Shown here in pieces: positions 1-11,514 of a DNA stretch of 64,000 nucleotides; the stretch's first letter is position 1; each line of letters opens with the position of its first letter. The position numbers were made by a program, and so were the translations under genes. A model generated the notes under the pieces. It worked only from the letters and a program-made list of their open reading frames with translations. It did no database searches and had not been told where the DNA came from. Location: positions 1,550,001 through 1,614,000 of the forward strand of contig JAUFSD010000010.1 of assembly GCA_033030425.1 (NCBI GenBank), given 5' to 3'. Origin of the DNA: Verpa conica. Its lineage: Eukaryota > Ascomycota > Pezizomycetes > Pezizales > Morchellaceae.

Positions 1-3000
1 CGGCCCCCATCGCCCACGTCAAAAATAAGTAACTCCTTCTTTTCTCCCCCCCACCCACAACCATAACCCCCCGACCATCCAGTAGCCTCCGCCGTCTCTC
101 AAGAACCCCAGCAAATGCCGCTCGCCGGGGATCATAACCCTCTATTGTGCGGCTCCGGACACTACCAAGATACCTGCTCTCCCCAGCGGGGAGAAGATAG
201 TGCTCCCACTCCACCACTCGTCCCTTCTTACATGAGTCCTCAATCCAGCGGCCAGCGAGGCAAGGAAGGCCTAATGCGAGTGCTTGGAGGAACTTTGCGC
301 GGCGAGAATGTGTGTCGGCGATGACAGCGACGAAACCGGTGTTTGTGTATTCGGAGCGAAGGGAGAGGGAGTCTGTGTCGAAGAAGAGTTCGTTGAAACC
401 CGTGTCGACTATTCTACCGCCATTGGCGAGGATCTTGTTGGTGATACTTTTCTTGACGCTTTCTTTATCGCCAAAGCTTAGTGCAAATACCATGTTTGCA
501 AATACCCCTCCGCCAACTGGGGGACGTGAGGAGAGACTTGTTGTCATGGGTGTGTTGCGCTTCTTGCTTGGTGTTGTTGGTGTGGAGAATGACTCGCTTG
601 GAGTCCGGTTTCTTGGTGGCCGGCTTGGAGAGACATTGTAAACTCTTGCGGAGAAATGTTTCCACATTGTTTGCACTAGATAGATATTTGTCACTGCCAC
701 ATCTACCACCTCTCCTCCCTTCCCTTTAACACAAACAACCTCATGGCCTCTACAATCTGATAACTTCCCTTCACCCTCTTTAAAACCTTCCACCACCCAT
801 GATGACTTCTTCATGCCCCCGACGTCAACCTTGATATGGTCACCCACCCGTAGGTCCAAGGCGCGGATGTGGTCCCGACCTAGCCAGTCTTTGGTACCGT
901 CATCGAATGCGACTTTAACGTCACGGCCGTTACTCTCTAGGACAGTAGCGGGATGGTAAGCTGTTTTCCCATCGCGGAACCAGGCGAATACGCGTTCTGG
1001 GGCTGTTATAGCTGTACCCTGAGGAGCAACAGAGACAGAGAAGTGTGGATTGGTCGTGTTGAGGATGTCAGCATCATCATCAGTATCCTGTAGTGTAGCG
1101 TTCGGGTCTGGAGTAGGTGTATCTGGCATAGATGTCATGCTCCGGCGGAGGTTGGTTGAGCGTGTTTTTCGGGGAAGAGTCTTCGGTTTCGACCTGCCAA
1201 TTGACATGCGGGTGGACTTTGTTTTTGGGGTCTCTTTACTTTTCGGTTTTGTGGGGACTTGTCTGGGTTGATGTGTTTCCTCTGCTGCGCTTTTTTCCTT
1301 TGCAGAACTGACCTTCGCCCTTTTGCCTCCTCGCTCCTCGCTTTCGTTGTCTGCTTCCTCTGCACCCTCCAGGTCATCCCCTCTTCCAGCGCCCACATCG
1401 GCCACAATGCTGACCATGTCAACATCATCTGGTTCTGGTCTACTACTCAGAAACCCCCCAGACTCTTCTATCCCCGCAAAGCTCTTCATCTCACTTCCTT
1501 CCCTATTGATTTCCCTATTTCTCCCCCCTTGCCCTTCTTCGACAGAGCAAGGAACTACAGCTTCTTTTTCTAAATGCGTCCCTGATGGCTTACCACCAGA
1601 GCATCGTTTCCTCTTCCTCAACGGCGACTCTTGAGGCGTTCTGTTGATTACGTCTTCGTCCATCGGCATCAAGGGAGTTTCCACCACAGGAGATATTTCC
1701 ATTGCCACAGCATTACCCGGTGTATTACCAGGGGTAGAAACCCCACTCGGAAGCGGCGTAAGACTACTAGTCGGTGCTACAAGCCCACTAGTCTCCTTTA
1801 CAAAATCGGGGATTTTCCTTGGGCTGGGTGAGGATGGAGATGGTATGTTAAAGGGGACGAGTGATCTTAGTGATGTCTTGGGTCTTCCTGGCATTGAAGT
1901 GGGTTGAGAATCTGTAATCGCAGGATTCGGTAAATTGGGTGGTAGGGAGATATTCGAAGATTCTTGTTGTAGCGAAGGTATAGGACGTGAACGCCTGGGT
2001 ATACTGACTGGGAGCTGATGTAGTGATTCCCAATTGTCGAGTGGGAGCTGTGTATATTGTGTTTGTGCTGCAGCTGGTATAATCTGTGTAGGAATATCAG
2101 GTGTAGATACTCCCACGTTATCTCCGCTTGTGCTGTCCATGGGGAGCTCAAGATCATCTTCCTCATATGCTGTCGCAGTAGGCGGTACTGAGTCCCTGCT
2201 ACTCGCCCGGGTTGGAGCCGGCTGTGGATCCTCTTCGTCTCCAGTGTCATCAGTGCTAGTGTCCATTGTAGGAGGCGGAGAAGCAGATTTTGTAGATTTT
2301 TTGTTATCCCATGAGCTTGTAGGGCCATATTCTTGCTTCTTATCATTTCGTACTTCTTCACTTTTGGCACGCCCACGATCACTCATAGCTTTAGCTGAAT
2401 TCGCAAATAACCGCTTCACCTCCTCGTCGCCCTTCCGCCGTGCCTTATCAGCACGACGTTTCCGCTCTTCTCCAGCCGAAAGAAGATCGTCGTCGTCAAT
2501 TTGAGTGAGGACCTTCTGCGTAGGTACTTGAGACTTTGACGCATACGAAGAGCTAAAAACGATCGGTGACAGCTCTCTCAACCGCCGTTGATTCTTCCTC
2601 GCCTGTTTCCGTTCCCTAGCTTCCTGCGACTCCTGCATCGAGATATAGACCACCGGATCTGGCTGAGTCGGCTCATCATCATCCTCTTCCTCATCCTCTT
2701 CCAACAGCAGTTCTCTCATCCTCAACGGAGCCACAGGACTACTCTCAACCCTCTCTACAAGCTTCTCCGACAGCGTCCTCGCCATGACCCCCATTGCCTC
2801 TAAAGCACTCGGCGTCGGCGGAAGACTCGCCCCCGCAGTCCGCGGCCTCACAGGTGAAGACACAGAATCGAACATCTGCGCCAACGACGCGTGCATCCTA
2901 CCCTGCAACGCCGCACCCCCAAACGTCATTGCCTGCAGCGGGTTATGCCCCGGCTTCTTGCTCCGGGGCTGCAGCGGCGTGCTGAACCTATGGGATTCGG

Positions 3001-3492
3001 GAAATAGTGTTGATGGCTCATTTTGGCTCTCGAGGTCTTCTACGGGGGCTGTGGACGTCGGGGGCGGGTCTGAGGGGGCACGGAGAGCTGGTGGGGTAGC
3101 GGCAATGACTTCGTCGGGGGCTTGGGTGAAGGGGTAGAGATTTGCATCGTCGACTTGGGTATCACCGAGGTCAACTTGGCTGTAGGTGAGGCTGTTGGAG
3201 TAGGCGAGGTGGAGGTTGCCAGGGCGGTCGTGGAATGTATCTGGGGTGTTTTTGGAGGGTGTGCGAGGGACGAGAGCGGGGGAGCGAGGTGGGGAACAGA
3301 TTATTTGGGTTTCGACGGGTTGGGTGTCTTTCTGTGTGGGCTTAGTGAGGTGTAATTCTGTAGCAATGGTATAGGAGAGGAGGAAGAGAAAGAAAAAGAA
3401 AAGAATATCCTCGTCACTGGGGTACTTACGCTCAAGAGATCCTGTAATTGGGAAATGTCGATATGATCAGGGGATTGGGTTTCGGCAGCCAT
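1..3492 (-). CDS. crb2: Crb2/Rad9/53BP1-type DNA damage checkpoint mediator (3' end beyond window)
   Basis: Two exons are visible: 3492-3430 (21 codons) and 3331 down to base 1, separated by an intron with donor GTAAGT and acceptor CACAG. Exon 2 is one uninterrupted frame of about 1110 codons running off the left edge. The first ~770 residues are low-complexity and rich in SQ/TQ sites (YSQVDLGDTQ near the start; SKSQVPTQKVLTQIDDDD), as expected for ATM/ATR-phosphorylated Crb2/Rad9 proteins. A Tudor-like segment lies near residues 795-860 (FAWFRDGKTAYHPATV, then VAFDDGTKDWLGRDHIRALD), which in this family reads methylated H4K20. A BRCT repeat follows near 970-1060 (ILANGGRIVDTGFNELF, LPCLAGRWIEDSCKKGRVV). 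A second BRCT would lie outside the window. The order SQ/TQ region, Tudor, BRCT is diagnostic of the mediator that recruits Chk1/Rad53-type kinases to damaged chromatin. The start is the first ATG of the short exon 1. Confidence 0.9.
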
Positions 3493-5233
3493 GATGCAGA
3501 GATCAATTCATGTCGTGGTGTTGTAGTGGGATGGGAGGGGGCTCTTTGTGCTCTGGTAGATAGAAATCGTGTTTATTGGAAGGCCTTGGGAAGTCGCGTC
3601 GTGGGGCTCTATATGACCCCTGGCCAATAAAGAAGGCTGAGACCAGCCAATCATATCTGCGGAGGGTGGATCATGACCGGGTTGGTGGGTTGGTAATATT
3701 GCATGGTGGTGGGTATAGAGTAGTAATAGTGGAGAGCTGGGGTAGTTGGAGGGGGGTATGTACTCTGCTCTACTCTACAGAATCAGAGTCCAGTATCCCA
3801 TTCATATCTCTCGAATTCCCGTTACAGCCCAGGTCTCTACCTCAGGGGGCTTCAGAGCCATATACCATCGAGCAGAATTCCTGATGTGTGAGCTTCTTTG
3901 TTGGCTGTTTCCGTGGTTACTAATGATGTATTATTTTCCAGATGGGTATTTGTAGTACCGTTGTCTGAGACACGCATAAAAGCATAAAACCCGTCTCTCA
4001 ACGTCATCCACATTCTGTTTGCATCCCCAGCCTAGAGCGACTAAACATCTCACATACAGTAACAAAGATATTTCGATTTATATCCAAGATACTTGAGTTT
4101 AAGTTCATCGTATCCGAAAGAACTCACCGACAAATTATATAGTTCCTCCTACCTCCCCTGTTCTAATCTAACCAAGCTCACGACAAACACTAGAGGCTCT
4201 CTCCCATCCAATCACCTAGAGCCATCAAAAGCAGTGTGTTTAAGCGTATACCAAAGACATTAAGCTGGATATAACGAAAAAAAATATTCAGACGTCTTGA
4301 ACCAGATAACAGATATAGTGCTTATGCATCTAGTTGACGAAAAATACACCTCAAAAAGAGACGCCAATCCCGCAGCAGTAGCTTTTTTACTATTTGAAAA
4401 ACTCATGGTCAGATGACCCGGGATTCACTAGAAAGAGATGGGCACCTCTAGACGGTATTAGATGACGACGGCGATAATCGTCGTTTGCTTATTCAACCAA
4501 CAGCTTGATATTTTCTATTTTTGAAATAGGGGGAACTCCATCTTACAATTACTGTTCATCGTTATAGCTTGGGGTCTGGTAGCGGTCAATCTTAAACGGT
4601 TCTATACTGGACTTATGCGAGTCTGGCTATGTATTCTGATAGAGACATTACGATGAGGCGTATATCGTCATAATATTTCGACTGAGCTTCTGGTGGCCGT
4701 ACGATGAGGCAGTCAATACTTGGGATTATATATCTAACAGCGGTATATTGAGTTGAGGTTGATACAGATAATTGGTATTTCTCTTTCATGCAAAGTAACG
4801 ACTTATAGAACGTTGCTTTATCTTCCGTTAGCATGGCAACCAACGGTTGGAAAACGAAGTGGATGATTTCAATATTAAAATTTGGCCAGGTATATGGTAT
4901 AGAGGTCATTGATTACTTTGGTACCTAGGGAGTAGTAATTCGAAGAAGCTCTTGATGGAAAGGTTATTTACTAGTATGTAATTCGAATTTTGCCTATTGT
5001 TCTGTAAGAGACTTTTACACAGCACTAACTTCTCGGGTCCTCAATAGCAGTGGTTTATCTGCTGGAGTATCGTTTGAGGACATGGTATATTTTAAGGGAT
5101 CTGGCTTGAGCTCTAGGCGATATAAACTACCAGCAGTCTCAATATAAAAGCACTAGATCAGGCGTTTCTAGGGCTATTGGGCCATATATAAATACAACGT
5201 ATAAGATGGATACGTCAATGGAGGTAGCATCGT
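3493..5233. other. Intergenic region, mostly featureless
   Basis: This is the divergent spacer upstream of the crb2-like gene. The first ~400 bases are probably its promoter; the rest is AT-rich with many stops in all frames. One 98-codon minus-strand frame (4909-4613) has no recognisable domain and no clear promoter, so I do not call it a gene. Confidence 0.6.
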
Positions 5234-5515
5234 CACCATGCATTGGGGTTTTGCGTTACACCGAAGATAGCTATCTTGGAAGAGCACAAAAATGATTTCT
5301 GGGATTTTAAGAAAGCGAGGTAGCTGAGGGTAGTCATAGACGAAGCTCATATGCTAATGCGTAATCATTTGAGAGTCTTTTGGAGAGCTAGGTTGGATTT
5401 CTATTATTGGAGTACAACTGGAATGCTTGTAGCATGGCCTAGTTTCAAGGCACTGAGTTCATTCGAGATGAGTACAGCAGGCGCAATATACGATACAAAT
5501 AAGACTCGTACATAA
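5234..5515 (+). pseudogene. Relic of a DEAH-box (RecQ-like) helicase
   Basis: The plus-strand frame reads FCVTPKIAILEEH, then FWDFKKAR, a stop (TAG at 5321), LRVVIDEAHMLMRNHLR, and about 45 further open codons to a TAA. The motif VVIDEAHM matches motif II of RecQ-like helicases, including those carried by fungal repetitive or subtelomeric elements, and the preceding VTPKIAILEE fits the usual strand before it. The in-frame stop and the loss of any Walker A or downstream helicase motifs show that this is a decayed fragment. Assignment to a particular helicase family is inference. Confidence 0.45.
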
Positions 5516-5684
5516 TTATAGAACCGGGTGGAGCGGCAGCTCAAACTATGTTATTACTAGCGATGGAGAACGAGCCTCATGATCCCCCCCCACCCCCCCA
5601 CCGAAAAGCTAGGAGGACTACTTAATATGAAAATCAAGCTAGAGGTTAGTTTTTTCCGGGCCATTCTAGGATTTGCCTGGCTCA

Positions 5685-5717
5685 GACTGGACAAAATCAT
5701 TAATTACTATAGTATAG
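5685..5717 (+). repeat. 33-bp dispersed repeat, copy 1
   Basis: Matches 38621-38653 on the same strand with two mismatches. The shared core includes tcattaattactatagtat. The flanks diverge, although both copies are preceded by cgg-rich bases. It is probably an end or internal fragment of a dispersed element. Confidence 0.7.
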
Positions 5718-5867
5718 GCTAACCTAGTCCGCCTAAAAGTCCAAATTATTAAACTAGCATTCTACTACAAAATAGTAGCTAACAGGGGGGTTGATGACTT
5801 CGGCACCAATTTTGCGCGCTATGTTTTCTATTAATCATATCAGATTGTCATGCGGCTCGTGACAAGG

Positions 5868-5876
5868 TTATCAGAT
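5868..5876 (-). promoter_or_regulatory. Perfect ATCWGATAA (SreA/Sfu1-type GATA) site
   Basis: The plus strand reads TTATCAGAT, the reverse complement of ATCTGATAA. This is the extended GATA motif bound by iron-responsive GATA repressors of ascomycetes. It lies about 690 bp upstream of the siderophore transporter start. Confidence 0.5.
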
Positions 5877-6207
5877 TGCGCGTCAGCACTATAACTCGGA
5901 CAAAGCTTGCCGGATACACCAACTGATGTCAAATGCCTCTCTAGTTATGTGGTAATTCAGATGAATCCTCACTTGAGAGAAGGAAAATTTATCCTTTCTT
6001 AGATAGAGAGAGGAATACTCGCTCATTGTAGGCTTGAGTGTGGGTTTTTTTTTTTCGTACTTCGTAGAGTACATACTCGGTGCCCGTATCCCCCCCACTG
6101 AAGCTCCAGTCTTGCGCAAGCAACAGATCAGCGAATTAGAACCTCTCATCCCTGAAGCGAGCGAGCGGTTTTTTTCTTCCCTGAAACTATCAGCTAGCTG
6201 CAGCATT

Positions 6208-6216
6208 TTATCTGAT
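6208..6216 (-). promoter_or_regulatory. Perfect ATCWGATAA site closer to the siderophore transporter
   Basis: The plus strand reads TTATCTGAT, the reverse complement of ATCAGATAA, about 350 bp upstream of the transporter ATG. A near match (TTCTGATAA, 8 of 9 bases) lies at about 6434 on the plus strand. The repetition of this motif in front of an iron-uptake gene suggests repression when iron is plentiful. Confidence 0.55.
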
Positions 6217-6564
6217 CCGAGGGAGTAGTGGGGTTTTTTTTTTCGGCAACGTCACCCATTTGTTACCCCCAAGAGTGTCGATCATTGGTAATTTTCTTGA
6301 AATTTGTGGGACTAGGGGTGGTAGTGGTTGTTTCTCCTTCCCCTCGTGATAGCTATGACATTAGTCTATATCCTGAGTGGAGGTTATAAAAAGAACCATT
6401 TGCCCCAACGTAACAGCTACATTATTGATTGATTCTGATAAATGAGAGAAATTCCTACAATCCGATCTTAAAACCGACGAACAAAAAATTGATTTATAAT
6501 ATACTCTTAGAGAGGAAGGAAAGAGTACCGAGAATTTTGTGAGCTTACAGCTGATTTCGTCGCG

Positions 6565-8867
6565 ATGAAGAACAACGATATAGAGGAGGGGGTAGAAATG
6601 CAGAGTTTTGATGCATCTAAGAGCACAAACGTGCCAGAGAGCTCTGAAGGGGTCGTTATGCAGACAGGTGTGAGAAAGGCTGAAGCAGTAGCATTGATAT
6701 GGACAAGAGATTCTCTATATATTGCCTATGCAGGGTACGTATGAGAAAGAAATCTACCGTGCTATTATTTCAGACGGGATTTAGCTAACTTTTTTTTTTC
6801 CCGCCGAGTTTAGTATATTTCTTATGGCAATTTGTACATCGCTGGATATTCAAGTTACCAGCTTACTCGCCTACAATGCCACTTCATCATTTTCGTCCCA
6901 CTCATTGCTCGCTACTGTTGGTGTTATTGGCAACGTCCTTAATGGTATGAATCTATATTAGAAATGATATCGATAGGTCAATGGGTCATGTGATTTGTCT
7001 CTATCATTGGGAATATGTTCTCTCTCATAGAGATAAAGTCAGGTGACCCACTGATATATCGGCATTATGAGTACTCCCCAAGACCAAGAAGGCCTCCTAA
7101 CAAGAACATATAGCCGTTATTCAACCTCCGATGGCCAAAGTTGCCGATGTCTTTGGACGTACAGAAGCTTTCTCGATTTCAATGCTTCTATACGTCCTAG
7201 GGTACATCCAGCAAGCAGCTTCCAACAATATCGAAGCATATGCTAGCGCTCAAATTTTCTACGCCGCCGGTTCCACAGGATTGCGTATCTTACAGCAAAT
7301 TTTCATTGCTGATACTTCGGACTTGTTGAATCGTGCATTGGTTTCGTCACTACCGGATACACCATTCTTGGTTACTGTCTGGGTTGGACCGGAGATTGCT
7401 GGGAAGTTGGGAACTCCCCTGTGGAGGTGGGGTTATGGCATGTGGTATGTATTATTTTCGTTATTTCTTGAGGGTAGTTGCTTATCTTTTTTTATTTATT
7501 TAGGGCTATTATTACACCTATTCTCTCTTTACCACTTTTCGTATCCCTATGGGTGAATCAGCGTAAAGCTGCAAAAGCTGGCTTGGTACCACAGTACCCA
7601 TGGAAGTCTCAAGGGGTCCGTAATTTTATTAAGAGTCTGTGGACAGAGTTGGACGTGTTAGGGGTGTTGCTGCTGGTAGCAGGTTTCAGCTTACTATTGG
7701 TGCCATTGACACTTGCAGCTTCGGCAGTGGGAAGATGGAAGAATCCAAGCATTATTGCTGCTATTTGTAAGTTTAATTCCCGGCGACTAAGGTGACGAGT
7801 TAGATTTCATGACTGATTTCTGATATAAAATAGCTGTCGGTGGTGTTTGTTTGGTCTTGTTCCCAATGTGGGAGATGTGGAAGAGGATGGCACCGACACC
7901 ACTCTTGACCTTAAGGCTGTTCAAGAACCAGACAGTATTGGCGGGTTGTGTTCTAGGATTCTTCTATTTTAGTAAGTATCTGTAAGTCTTCATAAGGAAA
8001 GAATAGCGGTGTCTAACAGTATCAGTGGCCTACTACCTCTCACTTCAGCCATATTTCTATTCATATCTCCAGGTTGCTCGAAATACAGGCAGCGTTGCGG
8101 CTGGTCGTATCACACTTGTAAGTTATATTCACCCCGAAGGTCCGCTCTAAATCATACTAAAAAAGCCCTCTTTACAGACATTCTCCTTCGCATCAACTGT
8201 CTCATCTATCATCGTCTCCCTCTTCATAAAGTACACCAGTCATTACAAATACTTCATGATCACCGGTATCTGTATCTACATGCTCGGAATCGGTCTCATG
8301 CTCCGGTACCGCAACGTCGACGCCAACACCGCACAAATCGTCTGGACCCAAATCGTAGTCGGCATCGGCGGCGGGATGTTAAACGTTCCCGCCCAACTCG
8401 GAGTACAAGCCTCATCCCTCCACCAAGAAGTCGGCGCAGCAACCGCACTGTTCCTCACAATTGTATCGATCGGTGGCGCTGTCGGCAGTGCAGTCAGCGG
8501 CGCCGTGTGGAGCTACAATGTCCAGCGCAAACTTGCAGAATACCTTCCGGAGAGTGCAAAGGGTGAGATCAAACAGATCTTTTCGTCGGCGGTGTATGCC
8601 CAGACATACGCTATGGGGACCCCAGAGAGAGTCGCGATTGTTAGGGCTTATGATGAGACGATGAAGATCTTATTGACTATTGCGGTCTGTGTTTGTATTC
8701 CGATGCTGCCCATGGGCTTGTTGATGAAGAATCATAAGCTCGATAAGATCGACCAAGGTGTTACGGGGGTTGTGATTGGGTCTTCTAAGGGGCCATCAAC
8801 TGGAGCAGGATCTAAGAGGGGGGAAGAGGCTAATAATACGGAGGCCTATGAAATGGATAATAAATAG
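6565..8867 (+). CDS. Siderophore-iron transporter, major facilitator superfamily (ARN/SIT family)
   Basis: Seven exons: 6565-6734, 6814-6944, 7114-7444, 7504-7766, 7834-7971, 8020 (or 8026)-8117, 8178-8867. All junctions keep frame and give a protein of about 604-606 residues, the usual size for fungal ARN/SIT siderophore-iron:H+ symporters with 14 transmembrane helices. Family landmarks are the acidic N-terminus before the first helix, the loop motif PPMAKVADVFGR (residues ~105-116, MFS motif A region), ILQQIFIADTSDLLNRAL, QIVVGIGGGMLNVPAQLGVQ in the second half, and a cytosolic tail after MKNHKLDKIDQG. It should import ferric siderophores across the plasma membrane. Two perfect ATCWGATAA sites upstream fit iron repression. 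Exon 6 has two in-frame acceptors 6 nt apart (CAG ending 8019 or 8025), which would add or omit two residues at the start of a membrane helix. No siderophore biosynthesis gene is adjacent. Confidence 0.92.
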
Positions 8868-9369
8868 AGTCGCCTAGATGATTTGGTTTTTGAGCTGTGT
8901 GAGATTATTCGCTGTAGTACCTAGCGTCAATTGGACTAAATAAAGTAGTTATTCTTATAGAAATAGTAATGTTTCCTTCATGTTATATAAACTCTTGTGT
9001 GAAATTCTCAAGGCGTTGGATCTTGAGCCTGATTAACGTACTAAACATAACCTAAATGTTCCTTGGTTTAAATTACCTAGGTACCGTTCATAAGATGGTA
9101 CATTTACATTAGAATGGGGTGGGAGTCGAGTATAAAACACCTAAACTAGTAAAAGCATGACATATTCGCCGATACCCTAACCGTTCATCTCCATTCTATA
9201 TCATTTAATCCTTAGATAGATGGAAAGTATATCATTTTGACAAGAAAGTTTGTGCAACACGTGTTGTTCTACGGGATTAATTTTCTATGTCCACCGACAT
9301 ACTCATGAAGGAGGCTTTACAAAAAAAAAAATCCTATTATCGTTATCCTCCCTGGAAGCCAAAGGAAAT
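8868..9369. other. 3' flank of transporter gene, AT-rich
   Basis: No open frame or repeat recognised. The stretch carries the likely 3' untranslated region of the transporter and AT-rich spacer up to the inverted-repeat element. Confidence 0.5.
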
Positions 9370-10567
9370 CTATCCCATGGTCTGTAACAACGCGATTTCG
9401 CACCATAGGTGGTGCGAATTTCCGACCGCCCCAGTACAATTACCAGCCACCAAATACAGACCCCCCTACAGCCCTATTATTTTTATATCAGTATAATCTC
9501 CATCCATTTAGGCACCTCTGGGATTTTTTCCTGATTTTTTCCGATTTTTTTTAATTATGATATATAACTATAAAATTATGGTAGAGATAGTAGCTCATTA
9601 TTTTAAACCTATCTACAAGAAAGACAGCCACTACTCCGAATATTATCCAATTAGGTTTTATAAGGGCTCATTTTAATCCCCAGATGGTATTCTATCTCTT
9701 TTGAATTATAGCGCCCTCAAAATAACTCTCTCTATTAAGCATTTGAATTCTTTGTCATTAAACTAACTATATAACAAATATGGAAGCGCAAATCGGTCAA
9801 AACCTATTTTACCGCCGGTGGTAAATTAAAGTTTTAAAACAACTGGAAGTCAGTATCTGTACATTCAATGTGCACTGAGTTCAGCATCTGTACACTCAAT
9901 TTGCACTGAGGTCAGCATGCTGAACCTGAATTTACCACCGGTGGCAAAATATAAAGCTGACTTAAAAATAGAGAGTGCTGGAGTTCAGCAGTTTGAGCCT
10001 TAGCTGACTAACCTTGCATGTTCAGCATGCTGGATTCAGTGCAGATCGAGTGTACAGATGCTGACCTCAGTGTAAATTGAACATACAGATACTGACTTCC
10101 AGCAGTCCTAAACTTGTATTTACCACCGGCGGTAAAGTAGGTTTTGACCGATTTGCGCTTCCATAAACAAAGGCTTATATAAATCTATGATAATCCAGTT
10201 TAGGGTAACAGGTATTTTTATAGAGGCACTTGATAGTTAAAAGATGGTACTCAAAAAGATGTAGGATTTTCTGATAGCTTCTAGTGTTACTATATAGAAA
10301 ATACTACAAAAAAACGGCTTTTTTAGTTAACCATGACCATATATACACACTGTGAATATCTGGGAACGGAAATACCCTTTAGACTTTAGCTATAATCTAC
10401 CAACTATCCATGAATAACCACCATATATCCCAGATAAAGCCTATGACTATTTCTTTTTAGGACTTTCTGAGTTTTTAAGAATTTTTCTGTATTTTTTAAA
10501 GTAATTTTAAGGTAGGCTAAAAATTCGCACCACTGGGGGTGCGAACCGGTTACAGACCATGGGATAG
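9370..10567. mobile_element. 1.2-kb non-autonomous inverted-repeat element (host of a nested MITE)
   Basis: The left end (9370-9424) and right end (10516-10567) are imperfect inverted copies. Both read ctatcccatggtctgtaac from the outside inward. Each continues into a small subterminal hairpin (tcgcacc ... ggtgcgaattt). The interior has no coding capacity and is AT-rich. I see no clear target-site duplication, so the exact edges and the superfamily are open. A separate foldback element sits inside it at 9781-10163. Confidence 0.65.
9781..10163. mobile_element. 383-bp foldback MITE with ~145-bp arms, TA target duplication
   Basis: The arms at 9781-9926 and 10018-10163 are nearly perfect inverted copies starting tggaagcgcaaatcggtc. 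Both ends are flanked by TA (9779-9780 and 10164-10165), as for Tc1/mariner-type insertions. Each arm holds two tandem ~30-bp units around cagtatctgtacattcaa / cagcatctgtacactcaa, and the motif taccgccggtggtaaa recurs at both arms with a relative in the spacer. It carries no ORF. It lies inside the larger inverted-repeat element, so it inserted later. Confidence 0.85.
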
Positions 10568-11514
10568 CGGTTGAAAAACTTTAAGATTTACTTAACTAGT
10601 ACCACCACCACCTTCCACTCTAGAGAGCCGTTCCTATTATTCTGTAGTTTACCATACGAAACTACCACTGAAAGCCAATTCGGCGCGAAATCTGAAACCT
10701 TGTGGTATATCACCTCCCTGCATACATAAATATTAGCATACCTGAGATTCCGCTTTACGATTTTTTTTATTATATACTAACAAGAGCACATGTAAGAGTG
10801 ACGTGAGGTGATGTCCAACTGTACGAGTATAATCAGCAGTAACCCAATAGGTAAGAAGAGGAGGTGGCCGGACATTTTAGCAGTCTGGTCTGAAAAGTAC
10901 TATAGCGTGATATATAATACCTCTCGTACGGTAGCTATGATAATGGGCTCGCTTTCTAAGTATTATATATCACCCTTCAGTATATTTGAGACTAATATAT
11001 ACCGAAGAACTTCTAGGTCTCACCGCCACCTGTACGAATTTTCTCATAAAAAGGTATAAGATCCCTTGAGTATTTACAAGATCAGAATATAAATCCTCCG
11101 TAGTTTCCAATTTGATTATATGTAATAGTAAAAACTGAAGTAGCACTATTATACTAGCCAATCTATATGTATCTATGAGTAATTCATTCATTGATACTAG
11201 CGAATCTAACTTTACTTATAGCTAATAACTACGTAATTCCTCGGGTAACATATTTCTCAATACAGAAAATTAACTTAGCAGTTAACGATTATCCCCCAGG
11301 ACCTATCTGGCTTCTAAAAATCTAGAAATTCCAATGTTTTATCCTTTTAAAACATATACCAAAGCCCAGTTAACATAGACAGAATAGAAAGTAGAGAAGA
11401 ATAAACCCATATCTAGGGCTTTCAACAAAGTAAAAATGTACTTTTTCCCCCTTTTTTAGTTCAATGAGCTTTATCACAAAAGTTCTTTAAAGAATCGAGC
11501 TTACCCACTCAAGT
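10568..11514. other. AT-rich spacer
   Basis: No supported gene. Two short frames (83 and 73 codons) lack recognisable content. This is the 3' side of the large orphan ORF on the minus strand. Confidence 0.5.

Noticed and set aside
1867..2382. 171-codon minus frame within the crb2-like gene
   Set aside because: It is out of frame with the continuous minus-strand frame that encodes the SQ/TQ region, Tudor and BRCT segments.
4613..4909. 98-codon minus-strand frame in the spacer
   Set aside because: No domain, no promoter signal, and no splice-consistent extension found; AT-rich surroundings make such frames likely by chance.
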